A stretch of DNA of 64,000 bases from Flavobacterium panacagri (GTDB taxonomy: Bacteria > Bacteroidota > Bacteroidia > Flavobacteriales > Flavobacteriaceae), in the NCBI RefSeq assembly GCF_030378165.1, contig NZ_CP119766.1, positions 5,642,001 through 5,706,000 on the forward strand, given 5' to 3'. Positions 35,401 to 44,543 of the stretch are shown piece by piece. The notes under the pieces were generated by a model. That model was not told the origin of the DNA. It was given only the letters and a program-made list of their open reading frames with translations, and made no database searches. Each line of letters begins with the position of its first letter. Positions within the stretch are counted from its first letter, which is position 1. A program made the position numbers and the translations under genes.

Positions 35401-35667
35401 AAAATAACCAAAGTAGGTACTTTCCAAATTTCATTCAGCATGGCCAATATCGGAAACCTTATCAACAAAGATTGGGGAAGAAGCTATTTTGTTCCAAACA
35501 CTTATAATTCAACAGCAAGTATTGGTTTAACTAAATCTGGAAACTTAGGCGGTGTTGCAACAGGCGATCCAACTTACACTTTCCAAAAACCAACTTCTAC
35601 ACCTTATACAATAGATCAGTTAGCTTCAAGATTCCAAGGACAGCTTGGCTTAAGATACTCGTTCTAA
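32452..35667 (+). CDS. Oar-like TonB-dependent outer-membrane receptor
   Basis: A 1071-residue receptor. It has a signal peptide (about residues 1-21, ending IFAQ) and a carboxypeptidase-regulatory-like domain (about 25-110). A plug domain with the Oar-type segments NRGIQDVTKLVPQ and DAIQDIQVYIAPYDIKLGNFLGG follows (about 120-260), then a long barrel ending in YSF, a typical outer-membrane insertion signal. There is no SusD gene beside it, so it belongs to the Oar-like group rather than to the SusC type. Its transcription is probably linked to the two-component system just upstream. The cargo is unknown. Confidence 0.87.
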   Translation: MTKLRLFFTALMLLTIGNIFAQITTSSLSARVNDGTSPLTGAEVTLTHLPTNAVYKATTDKQGRFSFENLNAGGPYELEIKSSGTKDYSNAQIHLALGDNDLPTIVVGKADNNVLEEVVITGSKPSSKNNGTNISEKQVNGLPLINRGIQDVTKLVPQSSNNSFAGTNFRYNNVTIDGSINNDAIGFSPSLGGQSGTSGMPGSSTRSNSISLDAIQDIQVYIAPYDIKLGNFLGGSVNAVTRSGTNTVTGSIYSYGRSAAITGPNNAGDGSKMPSAFGDYQVGFRVGLPIVKDKLFFFTNMEYAERTDPIFYNAGQTNSDGKLTSLLDNATAEQISNFVKTNYGFDPGTYGAYNNFSKSQKFFNKLDWKINEKHSISLRNNTVISQATNLERDAANFRFSGMDFTQKNQAISTVLELKSHFNSQWSNSFIASYSAIKDYRDPKSSNIMFPQTEIGYNGGIIFLGNDREATVFNMKQNTTEITDNLTYKTGNHTLLFGTHNEFYDINYGFVNALNGRISYKSLADFYNKLPTRVRGTYPFDGSSRDEIFNNPYAQFNVNLYSAYVQDEIRIGSKLKVTPGVRVDYTDMPTKPKLSQQVQNSPADPNYGTTYTYTPLSQIKNNFFGSALVSPRIGFTYNVDEDKTLVLRGGSGVFTGRVPFAWLGYAYYNDGVGYGSYDKNNLTAAQVAAAGDPLAPNGLNGYHDATPKVQADLIDNKFKMPAVLRNSLAIDKIINGYKFTTEGMYTKVIRDLEFQQVNKTDNPTYFSYDTNHQMPIYAANINAAFSNAYLLSNTNKGYRYSITEMISKTYDFGLNFMVAYTYGDSKDVTNGIRNSMESNFQMNQSLTPNDPQLATSNFNIKHRIVSNVGYAVKLAENNTFSANVYFNAQSGNPFSWGFVNSTIAGTGQAAGLAYIFKDAAEAAKYIGVSAAGVPSATAAQQVADYEAFINGNDYLKSRRGTFTQRNGDTTPWNIQADLKLMDEIKITKVGTFQISFSMANIGNLINKDWGRSYFVPNTYNSTASIGLTKSGNLGGVATGDPTYTFQKPTSTPYTIDQLASRFQGQLGLRYSF

Positions 35668-35693
35668 AGATAGTTTGTGTTTATTTTTTGATT

Positions 35694-35732
35694 ATCTCCC
35701 AGTTATCCTTTAAATAGCTGGGAGATTTTTCA
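35694..35732 (+). terminator. Terminator after the Oar-like receptor
   Basis: Stem ATCTCCCAGTTAT / ATAGCTGGGAGAT followed by T residues, 26 bases after the stop. Confidence 0.85.
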
Positions 35733-35770
35733 TTTTAAATAGTTTTAATTTAAATACATGCACTATTTAA

Positions 35771-35797
35771 CCTACAAGGTTTTGAAAACCTTGCAGG
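35771..35797. repeat. Palindromic repeat (CCTACAAGGTTTT type)
   Basis: CCTACAAGGTTTT and AAAACCTTGCAGG around a single base form a near-perfect inverted repeat. It is related in form to the CCTAACAGGTTTT hairpins at 52074-52100 and 53784-53813. Confidence 0.6.
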
Positions 35798-35922
35798 AAA
35801 ACTCAATGAACTTAAAAAATCAAATTCTAAAAACAATAAAAAAAACACAATTCTATTTCTAAAATTGAAGTTTTTAAACTTCCATTATTTTTACCTTTAA
35901 TTATCGACTTCTAAATTTGTTT

Positions 35923-36993
35923 TTACTTAATTTTAAAAATAAAAGCCGAAGAGGTTTCATATTTTCCTCCTTGCGAAGCTGTAAATAAATAAGTTGCTTT
36001 TCCTTTCTGAAACAAAAGCTGAGGGCGTTCTGCACGTCCATAACGATTTAAATGTTTGGGCGCTTCAGGCTGTTTGATGTATTTATTTAATGGCTGATAA
36101 GAAACCTGAGGATCGTTCCAGTGAATCCCATCATCAGAATCCATATACAAACCATAGTCCATACCGAAAACTCCCATATCTCTAGCCAGCATTTTAAATT
36201 TTTTATTCTCATACCAAACAAAAGCATCTTCGCATTGTTTATTATCTCCAAGTTTAGAAAAGTCAATTACTGGGTTTTTCTCATATTTAACGTAAGGTCC
36301 TGTTAATGATTTTGATACTGCAAGTCCATATTTTCTATTTCCTTTTATGGGAAATTTTGGATGCTCATAATTCTCAGTATCCAATGATTTATAATACAGC
36401 CAATATTCTCCATTTGGATGTTTTAAAAAAGACGGATTTGTAGTCAGCAGATCATCCCATTCATCCTTTTCTCCTGGAAGCAATAAAGGCTGATCTGGTC
36501 TTTCCCAAGGACCATAAAGCGAATCTGAAATGGCTAAACCTATACGTTTGGTGTTCATTTTTCCATTGGAATTTCCCATAAAAAAAAGTGCATATTTGCC
36601 ATCTACGAAATGAATACTAGGATTATGGCATGTTGTTGCATCCCAAAAGCCTTCGCCTCTTGGCGCTAAAATAGTACTCACATATTCGTAAGGCCCTTTT
36701 GGTTGATCTGCAACTGCGTGAGCTATTTCAGAACCATTGATCCAGCCGCTCATTGATTTTGATTTTTTCCATCTGGAAAAAAACACATGAATTTTCCCAT
36801 CAGGCCCTTCAATAGGACTGTTGCACCAAACGTAATAATCCTCAAATTCCAAAGCACGTCCAATTGGTTTAAGCTTTTTCTCGAAATCTGAAAGTTTGAG
36901 ACCTTCCAAAAAATTAAAGGCTTTCGCCGAAAACGGAATACATAATCCTATTACAGCAAGAGAATTCCCAATTATAAATTGTCTTCTATCCAT
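35923..36993 (-). CDS. Exported five-bladed-propeller glycosidase-like protein (GH43/GH32/GH117-type fold)
   Basis: A 356-residue protein with an N-terminal MDRRQF motif and a hydrophobic stretch (IIGNSLAVIGLCIPFSAKA), so a Tat or Sec signal is likely. The body shows the repeat layout of a five-bladed beta propeller: phrases such as YYVWCNSPIEGPDGKIHVFFSRW, HNPSIHFVDGKYALFFMG and NPSFLKHPNGEYWLYYKS occur at regular spacing, as in clan GH-J/F enzymes (sucrase-like, GH43, GH117). The catalytic acids cannot be assigned safely. It lies downstream of a SusC/SusD pair on the same strand, separated by a terminator, and is probably part of that glycan-uptake locus. Confidence 0.68.
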   Translation of the reverse strand: MDRRQFIIGNSLAVIGLCIPFSAKAFNFLEGLKLSDFEKKLKPIGRALEFEDYYVWCNSPIEGPDGKIHVFFSRWKKSKSMSGWINGSEIAHAVADQPKGPYEYVSTILAPRGEGFWDATTCHNPSIHFVDGKYALFFMGNSNGKMNTKRIGLAISDSLYGPWERPDQPLLLPGEKDEWDDLLTTNPSFLKHPNGEYWLYYKSLDTENYEHPKFPIKGNRKYGLAVSKSLTGPYVKYEKNPVIDFSKLGDNKQCEDAFVWYENKKFKMLARDMGVFGMDYGLYMDSDDGIHWNDPQVSYQPLNKYIKQPEAPKHLNRYGRAERPQLLFQKGKATYLFTASQGGKYETSSAFIFKIK

Positions 36994-37112
36994 TTGATTT
37001 TTAATTTAAAGTTTCCCAACAGATTAAGACTTTCAAAAGAATTATTTTTAATTTCGTTCATTCTGTTATGTTTGAGAAACGTGTATTTTCTTGTTCATTT
37101 AATCGCGAAAAT

Positions 37113-37140
37113 GAAAAAAAGCTGTCTGAAAAGACAGCTT
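37113..37140 (-). terminator. Terminator after the first SusD gene
   Basis: Stem AAGCTGTCT / AGACAGCTT with, on the minus strand, a run of seven T. It separates the SusC/SusD unit from the glycosidase-like gene. Confidence 0.8.
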
Positions 37141-37182
37141 CCTTCAAAAAATAAATAATAAAAATTTTGGGGCAAAAATTTA

Positions 37183-38718
37183 TTAATCGTAGCCAGGATT
37201 TTGTTTATAAAGCCCTGGAACTGCAAGTAATTCCTGAAGCGGTATTGGATATAACAATGAATTATTATCAATAGTCCTGATTTTGTTTTCAGTATCTTCA
37301 GCAATTCTCCAAGCATTCATAATAGTGACTGCTTTTCCAGATCTGATTAAATCGAACCATCTTGTGCCTTCTGCAAAAAATTCTTTTCTTCTTTCATCAA
37401 ACAATTGGTCTAAAGTAATATTTACAGCATTTGCAGGAAGACCTGCTCTTGTTCTCACTTTGTTCACGATATCGTCAACTTCAGCCTGAGAACCGCCTCC
37501 GCCATGCAAGGTACATTCTGCCATCAGCATTAAAACATCAGTATAACGGGTTACCATAAAATCAACTCCCCAATCCTCACGACCATTTCCGTATCTTGAT
37601 GCATCAATGTACTTTTTGAAAACCGGAAGCGTATAACTTCCTTTATAGGTACCTGACGCTACTGTATAACTTGTCGCAATTCCAGCAATTTTTCTTTTAT
37701 CTGTCGCAGCAAACATATTCATAAAACCTGTAGAGATAGGGCGAGCCTCTAAAGCTCCCTGCGCTGACAAGTTTAACGAAGCAAAATAAGGTTCGTAACC
37801 TAATTCTACCATAAAATTTCCTCCAACCGAAGTCGAAATATTTTGCGTATATGGAATTGTTAATACATTTTCTTTATTAGCATTTCCTTCTGTTTTAAAG
37901 ATCGGTTCGTAATCAGTGCCTAATGCATATAAACCACTTAACTTAATATCGTTTAACTCTTTATACGCTTTATCCCATTCGTTTAATCCCAACATAGCAC
38001 CATCAATTCCATAAGTTGGACTTGAACGGGTCATATATACTAATGCTAATAAAGCTTTTGCTCCATATTTTGTTACTCTTCCGTAATTAGCATTATCATA
38101 GGACGGACTCAAATCTGGAATAGCCAGCTGCAAATCTGAAATAATCAAATCGTACACTTTTGTGACTTCAGTTCTTGGTATTTTGGATGCTTCCTGGGCG
38201 GTCACTGTTTTATCAATTAACGACACAGGCCCAAACCATCTTAACAAATCAAAATAACAAAATGCTCTTAAAAAACGAGCTTCAGCTACCATAGAAGCTT
38301 TATCTGCTGGCACGGTAAAAATAGCATCCCCTTTTTCATTTATTTTTTCCAGCAACTGATTCGCTTTATAGATTGCGTTATAGTTTGCCATATAGGCCTC
38401 TTTCACATAAGTGCTGGAACTAATAGAGGTATAAAAACTATTAATTCCTTCCCAGTCTCTTGAAGCCGTAGTAGTCGCCATTAAATTATCAGATCGCGTT
38501 TCGCTTAAATTCATCAATCTGTTTGCATAACCATATGCTGATAAACCATGAAAAGCTACAGAATATGTGGCATTTCTTGCCTGAACAAAATCACCAGGAG
38601 TAAGGTAAAAATTTTCAATTGTTCCCTGTGACAATGGCAGCTGTGTCAGTTCCTCTGTGCAGGATGACTGTGACATTAATAGTAAAACACCTGCCGCTAT
38701 AAATATATATTTTTTCAT
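37183..38718 (-). CDS. susD: SusD/RagB-family surface lipoprotein
   Basis: A 511-residue outer-membrane lipoprotein with a lipobox (MSQSSC; Cys near residue 20). The SusD features are the N-terminal TPGDFVQARNATYS, the segment EARFLRAFCYFDLLRWFG, and a C-terminal WDEKRREFF-like element (FDERRKEFFAEGTRWFDLIRSG) followed by LYPIPLQELL. It binds the glycan or other substrate and caps the partner SusC channel, whose gene ends 8 bases upstream. The substrate cannot be read from the sequence. Confidence 0.92.
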   Translation of the reverse strand: MKKYIFIAAGVLLLMSQSSCTEELTQLPLSQGTIENFYLTPGDFVQARNATYSVAFHGLSAYGYANRLMNLSETRSDNLMATTTASRDWEGINSFYTSISSSTYVKEAYMANYNAIYKANQLLEKINEKGDAIFTVPADKASMVAEARFLRAFCYFDLLRWFGPVSLIDKTVTAQEASKIPRTEVTKVYDLIISDLQLAIPDLSPSYDNANYGRVTKYGAKALLALVYMTRSSPTYGIDGAMLGLNEWDKAYKELNDIKLSGLYALGTDYEPIFKTEGNANKENVLTIPYTQNISTSVGGNFMVELGYEPYFASLNLSAQGALEARPISTGFMNMFAATDKRKIAGIATSYTVASGTYKGSYTLPVFKKYIDASRYGNGREDWGVDFMVTRYTDVLMLMAECTLHGGGGSQAEVDDIVNKVRTRAGLPANAVNITLDQLFDERRKEFFAEGTRWFDLIRSGKAVTIMNAWRIAEDTENKIRTIDNNSLLYPIPLQELLAVPGLYKQNPGYD

Positions 38719-38726
38719 TTTTCTGC

Positions 38727-41700
38727 TTAATTAAAATTAATATTAAGTCCTATAACTAAAGATTTTGCCAGTGGAGCTCCACCATAATCCGCTGGAACAG
38801 CAAAATCACTGCTTGAACTTGCCGAAGTATTTACTGCTTCTGGATTAAAACCAACTTTGTACTTGTTCCAGTAGAACCAGTTTTCGCCTGTTACATACAA
38901 TCTCGCGTTGTCAATTCTTGAAATTCCTTTTAAAGCTTGTCTTAAATTGTATCCGATAGAAATACTTCTGATGGAAATATAATCTGATGGATACAGCCAG
39001 TCAGAATTGGCCTGATATCCAAAAGAAGTTCTCCAATTTCCTCGTACAGCTGGATCGACATTTAGAGAGTTTTCTACAGATCCCATTCCAGTACGATCGA
39101 TTGCACGTCCTGTTAATCCGTACACTGTACCTCCATTTTGTCCCTGTACCAAAACACTTAGATCAATATCTTTATACTTAAAATTATTAGTAATTCCCCA
39201 CGTATATTTTGGAGTTGGATTTCCTAAATCTACACGATCCTCAGAATTGATTTTTTTATCTCCGTTCTGATCAACATATCTTGGATCTCCCAGCACCAGT
39301 TTATTTCCTCCAATGGTAGTACCGCCGGCATCAATATCTGCCTGGGTTACAACACCATTTTGTTTTAGTCCAAAAATCGTATACATAGGTTTTCCAACTT
39401 CTAATTTTATGAAAGGAATCCCTCCGTCAAAAGCATTACTAATTTCAATTTTATTTTGATCAGGCCCTAAAGCCAAAACTTTGTTCTCATTATGACTAAT
39501 ATTGGCCGAAGTTCTCCACTCAAAACTTGGTGTTTTAACGTTTAATGAGTTCAACTCAAATTCCCATCCTTGATTTTGTACTTCTCCAATATTAGTTTGG
39601 AATGTTGGGAATCCAGAATTACTAGGAATTGGAACTCGCAATAATAATTCATTATTATTTTTTCTGTACATTTCGAAGGTTCCGGTAAGTCTGTTTTTTA
39701 TTATTCCGAAATCCAATCCAAAATCCACACTTTTTGATTCTTCCCAATGCAAAGAAGGATTTGGGATAGAAGTTGCTCCCTGCCCTACAGCCGTTGCTCC
39801 TCCAATAGAATAGTAGAATTGGCCAAGAGTTGCATATTGAGCATAACTTCCGATATTATTGCTTCCGTTTATACCAGTACTGAAGCGTAATTTAAATTCC
39901 GTCAACCAATCTACATTTTGTAAAAATGCTTCTTGCTTTACTCTCCAACCTAATGAAAGAGAAGAGAAAGTTCCCCATCTTCTGTCTAAACCAAATTTAG
40001 AAGAACCATCACGTCTAACACTGGCTGCCAAAATATATTTTTCTTTGTAATTGTATTGAAGACGAGAAAAATAAGAAAGCAGTGTATTCTTTTCTGCTGT
40101 AGTTGATCCAATTGATCCTGCAGGCAATGTTTCAATACTTGAACTGCTGTAAAGCGCTCCTGAAGACATTGTTGATTTGGTAATTTCATACGAGTTGAAA
40201 GATTCTCCCAAAAGCACATTGATAGAATGATTACCAAAAGTTTTATCGAAAGTCAAAGTATTTTCATTTACGATATTTTGTCTTCTGTAGGTATTGTAAG
40301 CTCCTCTAATGCTTGCAAGGACATCATTTGGAGTATAACTTTCATTTACGTTGTCTGAGTTATCAAAGTTGATAGTGCTTTTTAAATTAAAGTTTTTTGC
40401 AAACTGATAACTCGCGTATCCAGAAATTAAATTTCTGTACATAGAATTTCTTCCCGTTCTTGCCAAAGCATTCAGCATATTTGTGGTACTACTTCCCCAA
40501 GCATAGCGCGTGGTGTATTTCTCTCCTTTAGCATTTGAAGCACTTTCAAAAACAGGAGTTGCTGTAAGCGCTTTAAAAAGAGTATTATCTTTTCCTTCTA
40601 CTCCGGGATCGTTTTTAATAGAATATGATGGCGCTAAATTGATTCCCATTTTAAAGTTCTCTGATAATTTAACATCAACATTGGCTCTTGCCGAAAAAAG
40701 AGAATAATCAGTTCCCACAATGTATCCTGTGTTTTTTTGATAGTTTGCAGAAACATAATAGTTTACAGCATCTGTAGCACCTGAAGCGGTCAACTGATAA
40801 TTACTGAACTCTCCTGTACGGAAGACTTTGTCCTGCCAGTCTATATAATCTAATCCAGGATGTCCTGGCATATCCCATCTATCATCATACAAATAGGTAA
40901 AATATCTTGTGTTGGCTGTAGTAAGAGGGGTTGTCGGGTTAACAGCATTGTAAGCTGCTATTCTCTGAGCTGTGGTCTGACTTGCCGAAGCTCCAGCAAT
41001 TCCTGAACCAACCCATTGTGAATCAATCATTGTTTTGGCGCGTTTAATCCATCCTTCGGCGGTCAGCATATCAACTCTGTTCGCTTCTTTATTAACGCCT
41101 CCGTAAGTATTGAACGTAAATTTAGGTTTCCCTTTTTTTCCTTTTTTTGTGGTAATGATCACTACACCATTAGAAGCACGGGATCCATAAATCGCAGCTG
41201 CGGCAGCATCTTTTAAAACTTCGATCGAAGCCACATCATTTGGATTCATATTGTCTAACGGACTTCCGTTTGAAAATCCTCCATTGCTGTTAGAGCCTTC
41301 GGTGTAAATTGGAAATCCATCAATCACATACAAAGGTTCATTTCCTGCTGTAATAGAACCTGCTCCACGAATTTCAATACTAAAAGGCTGTCCCGGCAAA
41401 CCAGTTGTCTGCTTCACTCGCACACCTGCCACCTGTCCAATTAAACCTTGATCGATTCTCGAAATAGGACGTTCTGTAAAACTTTCGGTTTTTATTCCAG
41501 AGATCGCACCGCTGGTCAGTTTTTTCTTTTGCGTTCCGTAACCAATTACAACAACTTCGTTTAGGTTTGCGCTTTCTGCTTCAAGGGAAATATTATAAGT
41601 AGAAGCCTCGCCAATTTTGATTTCCTGCTTGACAAATCCCACAAATGAAAAAATTAATGTTTCACCTGATGCAGCAACAATACTGTATTTCCCATCAAAA

Positions 41701-41870
41701 TCAGTACTGGCAGATCTGTTCGTTCCTTTGACAATAACATTGACTCCTGGTATCGAAAGTTTGGCAGGATCGCTCACTGTTCCTGTAATCTTTTTTTCTT
41801 GTGAATAGCCGGTCGTGCCAAGCAGCACAAATAGCGCTGTCACAAGCAAAAATCTAAGCTTGTTTTTCAT
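38727..41870 (-). CDS. susC: SusC/RagA-family TonB-dependent transporter
   Basis: A 1047-residue outer-membrane channel. It has a signal peptide ending near residue 23 (GTTGYSQ), a carboxypeptidase-regulatory-like domain (about 28-105), a plug with the SusC signature LNEVVVIGYGTQKKK and NPNDVASIEVLKDAAAAAIYGSRASNGV, and a 22-strand barrel to the end. There is no N-terminal STN domain, so control is not through an ECF/FecR pair. A -7 box and a pair of ACAGGAxACT direct repeats lie upstream. It forms the transport pair with the SusD encoded 8 bases downstream. Confidence 0.94.
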   Translation of the reverse strand: MKNKLRFLLVTALFVLLGTTGYSQEKKITGTVSDPAKLSIPGVNVIVKGTNRSASTDFDGKYSIVAASGETLIFSFVGFVKQEIKIGEASTYNISLEAESANLNEVVVIGYGTQKKKLTSGAISGIKTESFTERPISRIDQGLIGQVAGVRVKQTTGLPGQPFSIEIRGAGSITAGNEPLYVIDGFPIYTEGSNSNGGFSNGSPLDNMNPNDVASIEVLKDAAAAAIYGSRASNGVVIITTKKGKKGKPKFTFNTYGGVNKEANRVDMLTAEGWIKRAKTMIDSQWVGSGIAGASASQTTAQRIAAYNAVNPTTPLTTANTRYFTYLYDDRWDMPGHPGLDYIDWQDKVFRTGEFSNYQLTASGATDAVNYYVSANYQKNTGYIVGTDYSLFSARANVDVKLSENFKMGINLAPSYSIKNDPGVEGKDNTLFKALTATPVFESASNAKGEKYTTRYAWGSSTTNMLNALARTGRNSMYRNLISGYASYQFAKNFNLKSTINFDNSDNVNESYTPNDVLASIRGAYNTYRRQNIVNENTLTFDKTFGNHSINVLLGESFNSYEITKSTMSSGALYSSSSIETLPAGSIGSTTAEKNTLLSYFSRLQYNYKEKYILAASVRRDGSSKFGLDRRWGTFSSLSLGWRVKQEAFLQNVDWLTEFKLRFSTGINGSNNIGSYAQYATLGQFYYSIGGATAVGQGATSIPNPSLHWEESKSVDFGLDFGIIKNRLTGTFEMYRKNNNELLLRVPIPSNSGFPTFQTNIGEVQNQGWEFELNSLNVKTPSFEWRTSANISHNENKVLALGPDQNKIEISNAFDGGIPFIKLEVGKPMYTIFGLKQNGVVTQADIDAGGTTIGGNKLVLGDPRYVDQNGDKKINSEDRVDLGNPTPKYTWGITNNFKYKDIDLSVLVQGQNGGTVYGLTGRAIDRTGMGSVENSLNVDPAVRGNWRTSFGYQANSDWLYPSDYISIRSISIGYNLRQALKGISRIDNARLYVTGENWFYWNKYKVGFNPEAVNTSASSSSDFAVPADYGGAPLAKSLVIGLNINFN

Positions 41871-41905
41871 AAAAAGTTCAATTTGGTTAGTTAATTAGTT
41901 ACAAC

Positions 41906-41951
41906 CAAATTTATCCAGAAGCGACCCTCACAGTGTCCTGTAGTATCCTGT
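41906..41951 (-). promoter_or_regulatory. SusC promoter: -7 box TAAATTTG and direct repeats ACAGGAyACT
   Basis: On the minus strand, ACAGGATACT and ACAGGACACT stand side by side at 41951-41932, matching at 9 of 10 bases, and TAAATTTG lies at 41913-41906. The 10-bp spacing places both repeats on one face, over the -33 region. No classic -33 TTG is seen, so an activator bound to the repeats is plausible. Confidence 0.5.
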
Positions 41952-42523
41952 TATATTTCAATGAATTACAAAATCAATTAGGTTTATTTTAACACAAAAA
42001 ACGCACAACTAATTGATTTACAAGTTATAATTGACTACAAAATTCGCAATTATATTATCAAAAAAAATATAAAATTATTTTTCATCATTTCTTATTTATT
42101 TACATAAAAAATTAAAATATTATCATATTTAACAAGCAAAATAGAAATTTTTCCCTTTTAAAAAATATTTTTTAAAGTAGACTCTTAAGAGTTTAATATT
42201 TAAAGATTTTTCTTGTAATTTTATATTAGTTCGAAAACTTAAATGGTACTTTTTTTCTTCAATTTATCAGAAGAAAAATAATCTTTAACTAAAACTTTTA
42301 AACAGCAAAAAAATAATGAAAGAAGTTTAATTTTTATTTTTTACTGTTTCATTAATTTTAAGATTATCAATCCATTTTTCACAGGAAGAAAATGCTTCTT
42401 AAAAGTCAAAATTTACAAAATACAAAGTCATTATGTGTTAGTTGGCTGAGGATCAAAATTGCTTTAGACAAATGCAATCAAAAAAAGAATTTCATTTATT
42501 TTCACAAGTAAATTAAAAACAAT

Positions 42524-42561
42524 AAAAAAACCGCAATTCTATTTTTAAAATTGCGGTTTTT
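42524..42561 (-). terminator. Terminator after the phosphatase/phosphodiesterase gene
   Basis: Stem AAAAACCGCAATT / AATTGCGGTTTTT with A/T tracts on both sides, just past the minus-strand stop at 42580. Confidence 0.85.
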
Positions 42562-42579
42562 ACTAATTCAAATACAATA

Positions 42580-44397
42580 TTATTTTGTCGAAAGCAATTC
42601 CATTATCTTATAATAAATTGCTGTGTTTTGATATACTCCCATAAATTTATCAGCTCCAGGCCCGTAAGCAAAAACAGGAACCGGAATTGAAGTATGATCG
42701 TTTGTACTAAAGCTTCCGTGAACATATCCCTTTTCGATGCTTCCATCAATTAGAGATAATCCGCCTGTTTCGTGATCGGCAGTTACAATTAAAAGTGTTT
42801 CAGGATTTTTGTCTACAAATTCCATTGCCTGTCCAACCAATTTATCAAAATCAAGCATTTCGCGAACTACATATTCAACGTCAGTCTGATGTCCTCCGTA
42901 ATCAATCTGTGCCCCCTCGGCCATAATGAAAAACGGATTTTTTGTTTTTGAAAAAGTGCTAGTAGCTTTCGCTAAAGATTGGGTTAAAAAATCTCCTCTT
43001 CCATTTTTCATCGAAACCACTGCAGCATCTTCCAAAACAACAAATCGGTTATTTTTGATGGTATCTAAACTTGCGAATTTATCCGAAAATGTATAGCCTT
43101 TTTCTTTTAAAACTTTAGATAAATCTTTACCGTCTTTTCGAGCTGTAAATGCTTTTTGGCCTCCACCAATTAAAATATCAGAAGGATTTGCCAAGAAATC
43201 ATTTGCAATAGGTTCGCTTAAACTTCTTTCCGGCTGATGTGCATAAAACGCAGCTGGAGTAGCATCTGTAATATCTCCAGCTGAAATAATGGCTGTTTTA
43301 TAGTTTCTCTTAACTAATTGTTCTGTAAGCGATGTAAGTGTTTTTCCTTTTTCATCTACACTTATAAAGCGATTATTGGTTTTATGTCCTGTTGCCATTG
43401 CAGATCCTCCAGCAGCCGAATCAGTAATATAGCTATCAAATGAATTTGTAATAGAAAATCCTTGAGTTGAAATATTAAAAAGGTTCAATTGCCCTTTATT
43501 TGCCGTGTAACCCGAATAGATTTGCGTTAATCCCATTCCGTCTCCAATTAAAAGAATTACATTTTTTGGACGTTTGCTTTTAAAAGAATTTTTAGGAATA
43601 TAAGCTTCATGAAATTCTGTATTTTGATAAAATGTAGTTTTAATGCTATTGATAAACTGTGTCAATTCAGCAACTTTATCAGTTCCAATAAAATCAACTT
43701 TTAGGTTCATCAAAGTCATGTACGTATTCACATTATCCTGCGTTGCCCAGAAACGGATCTTCTTATTTTGATCATGCACTTTTTTGATAGTAGCTTGGAT
43801 TTTTTCAGAATCGGGCTGTGTCAAAGCACCTTTACCATTCCAAACCGTAATTTCATGTAAATCTTCACTGATCATTTCAACTCTAGCTAATTGATCCGCA
43901 GTATAATTTTCGTTTAATCTTCCATCAAAATAAATAAAATTCGGATACGTTGTCCAAAGAGAGGGCAAAGGTCTGTTTCCTGAAATGACCACTTTAATAT
44001 TTTTATTCGAAATGATATCTGGGTACATTTTTAACTGCTGTGCAATCATTTTTAAAGTCGAATCAGCATCCGACTTAATATCAATCATTAAAATCAAAGG
44101 TTTATTACTTGGATACGCTTTTCCTTCCAAAGTTTTTAATTTATTGGAAAGCGGTTCCAAATACATGCTTTTTAGAGTGTTGTAAGAAGCAATTTCTTTT
44201 GAAGTATGCGCCACAAACAACTCATTATTCACTAAAAAAACATCGGCTTCAATAACACCAGTTTCATTAGAGTAAGCACCATAAAATGGCAGTTTGCTTT
44301 CGTAATCATTATGTGAATGAATATTAGAAGAGCTGTATTCCTGTGCTTGTGTGGTTAAGAAAAATTGAAGGCAAAAAAGGGTGATTATTTTTTTCAT
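42580..44397 (-). CDS. Secreted GDPD/PI-PLC-like phosphodiesterase fused to alkaline phosphatase
   Basis: A 605-residue protein. A signal peptide ends near residue 18 (FLTTQAQ). Residues about 25-265 form a PI-PLC/GDPD-like TIM-barrel domain with HSHNDYESKLPFYGA, GVIEADVF (metal-binding Glu and Asp) and FVAHTS. Residues about 280-600 form an alkaline phosphatase: metal site ILLIGDGMG, nucleophile Ser in DSAAGGSAMATGHKT, then DYGGHQTD and TADHETGG. A single protein could therefore split a phosphodiester and then free phosphate from the product. An upstream ATG at 44418 is possible, but 44397 gives a clean signal peptide. It is the last gene after the ECF-controlled SusC/SusD pair. Confidence 0.85.
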   Translation of the reverse strand: MKKIITLFCLQFFLTTQAQEYSSSNIHSHNDYESKLPFYGAYSNETGVIEADVFLVNNELFVAHTSKEIASYNTLKSMYLEPLSNKLKTLEGKAYPSNKPLILMIDIKSDADSTLKMIAQQLKMYPDIISNKNIKVVISGNRPLPSLWTTYPNFIYFDGRLNENYTADQLARVEMISEDLHEITVWNGKGALTQPDSEKIQATIKKVHDQNKKIRFWATQDNVNTYMTLMNLKVDFIGTDKVAELTQFINSIKTTFYQNTEFHEAYIPKNSFKSKRPKNVILLIGDGMGLTQIYSGYTANKGQLNLFNISTQGFSITNSFDSYITDSAAGGSAMATGHKTNNRFISVDEKGKTLTSLTEQLVKRNYKTAIISAGDITDATPAAFYAHQPERSLSEPIANDFLANPSDILIGGGQKAFTARKDGKDLSKVLKEKGYTFSDKFASLDTIKNNRFVVLEDAAVVSMKNGRGDFLTQSLAKATSTFSKTKNPFFIMAEGAQIDYGGHQTDVEYVVREMLDFDKLVGQAMEFVDKNPETLLIVTADHETGGLSLIDGSIEKGYVHGSFSTNDHTSIPVPVFAYGPGADKFMGVYQNTAIYYKIMELLSTK

Positions 44398-44483
44398 GGA
44401 AAATAAATTAAATATCAAAAAGGCGTAGGTTCCTTTTTGGTATGTTCTAAAAACAAAAAAGGTTTTAATAATTTTTTACAGCC

Positions 44484-44505
44484 GCAGTCTTCCGACAAAG
44501 ACTGC
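44484..44505 (-). other. Hairpin between SusD and the phosphatase gene
   Basis: GCAGTCTT / AAGACTGC with a 6-base loop, in the 146-bp gap. It lacks a clear T tract on the minus strand, so it may be an attenuator or an mRNA-processing or stabilising element rather than a full terminator. Confidence 0.4.
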
Positions 44506-44543
44506 AGCGTAAAAAAACTAAAAAAACACAATGAAATTATTGA

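Larger units (their letters stand above)
41871..42579. other. Large AT-rich intergenic region between the two Sus loci
   Basis: 709 bases without a gene. The right part carries the terminator of the phosphatase gene (42524-42561) and the left part the SusC promoter. The centre is very AT-rich (runs of A and T around 42057-42180) and shows no repeat or ORF I would defend. Confidence 0.7.

Noticed and set aside
37095..37316. Minus-strand ORF overlapping the end of SusD
   Set aside because: It reads through the SusD C-terminus and a terminator hairpin and has no family features.
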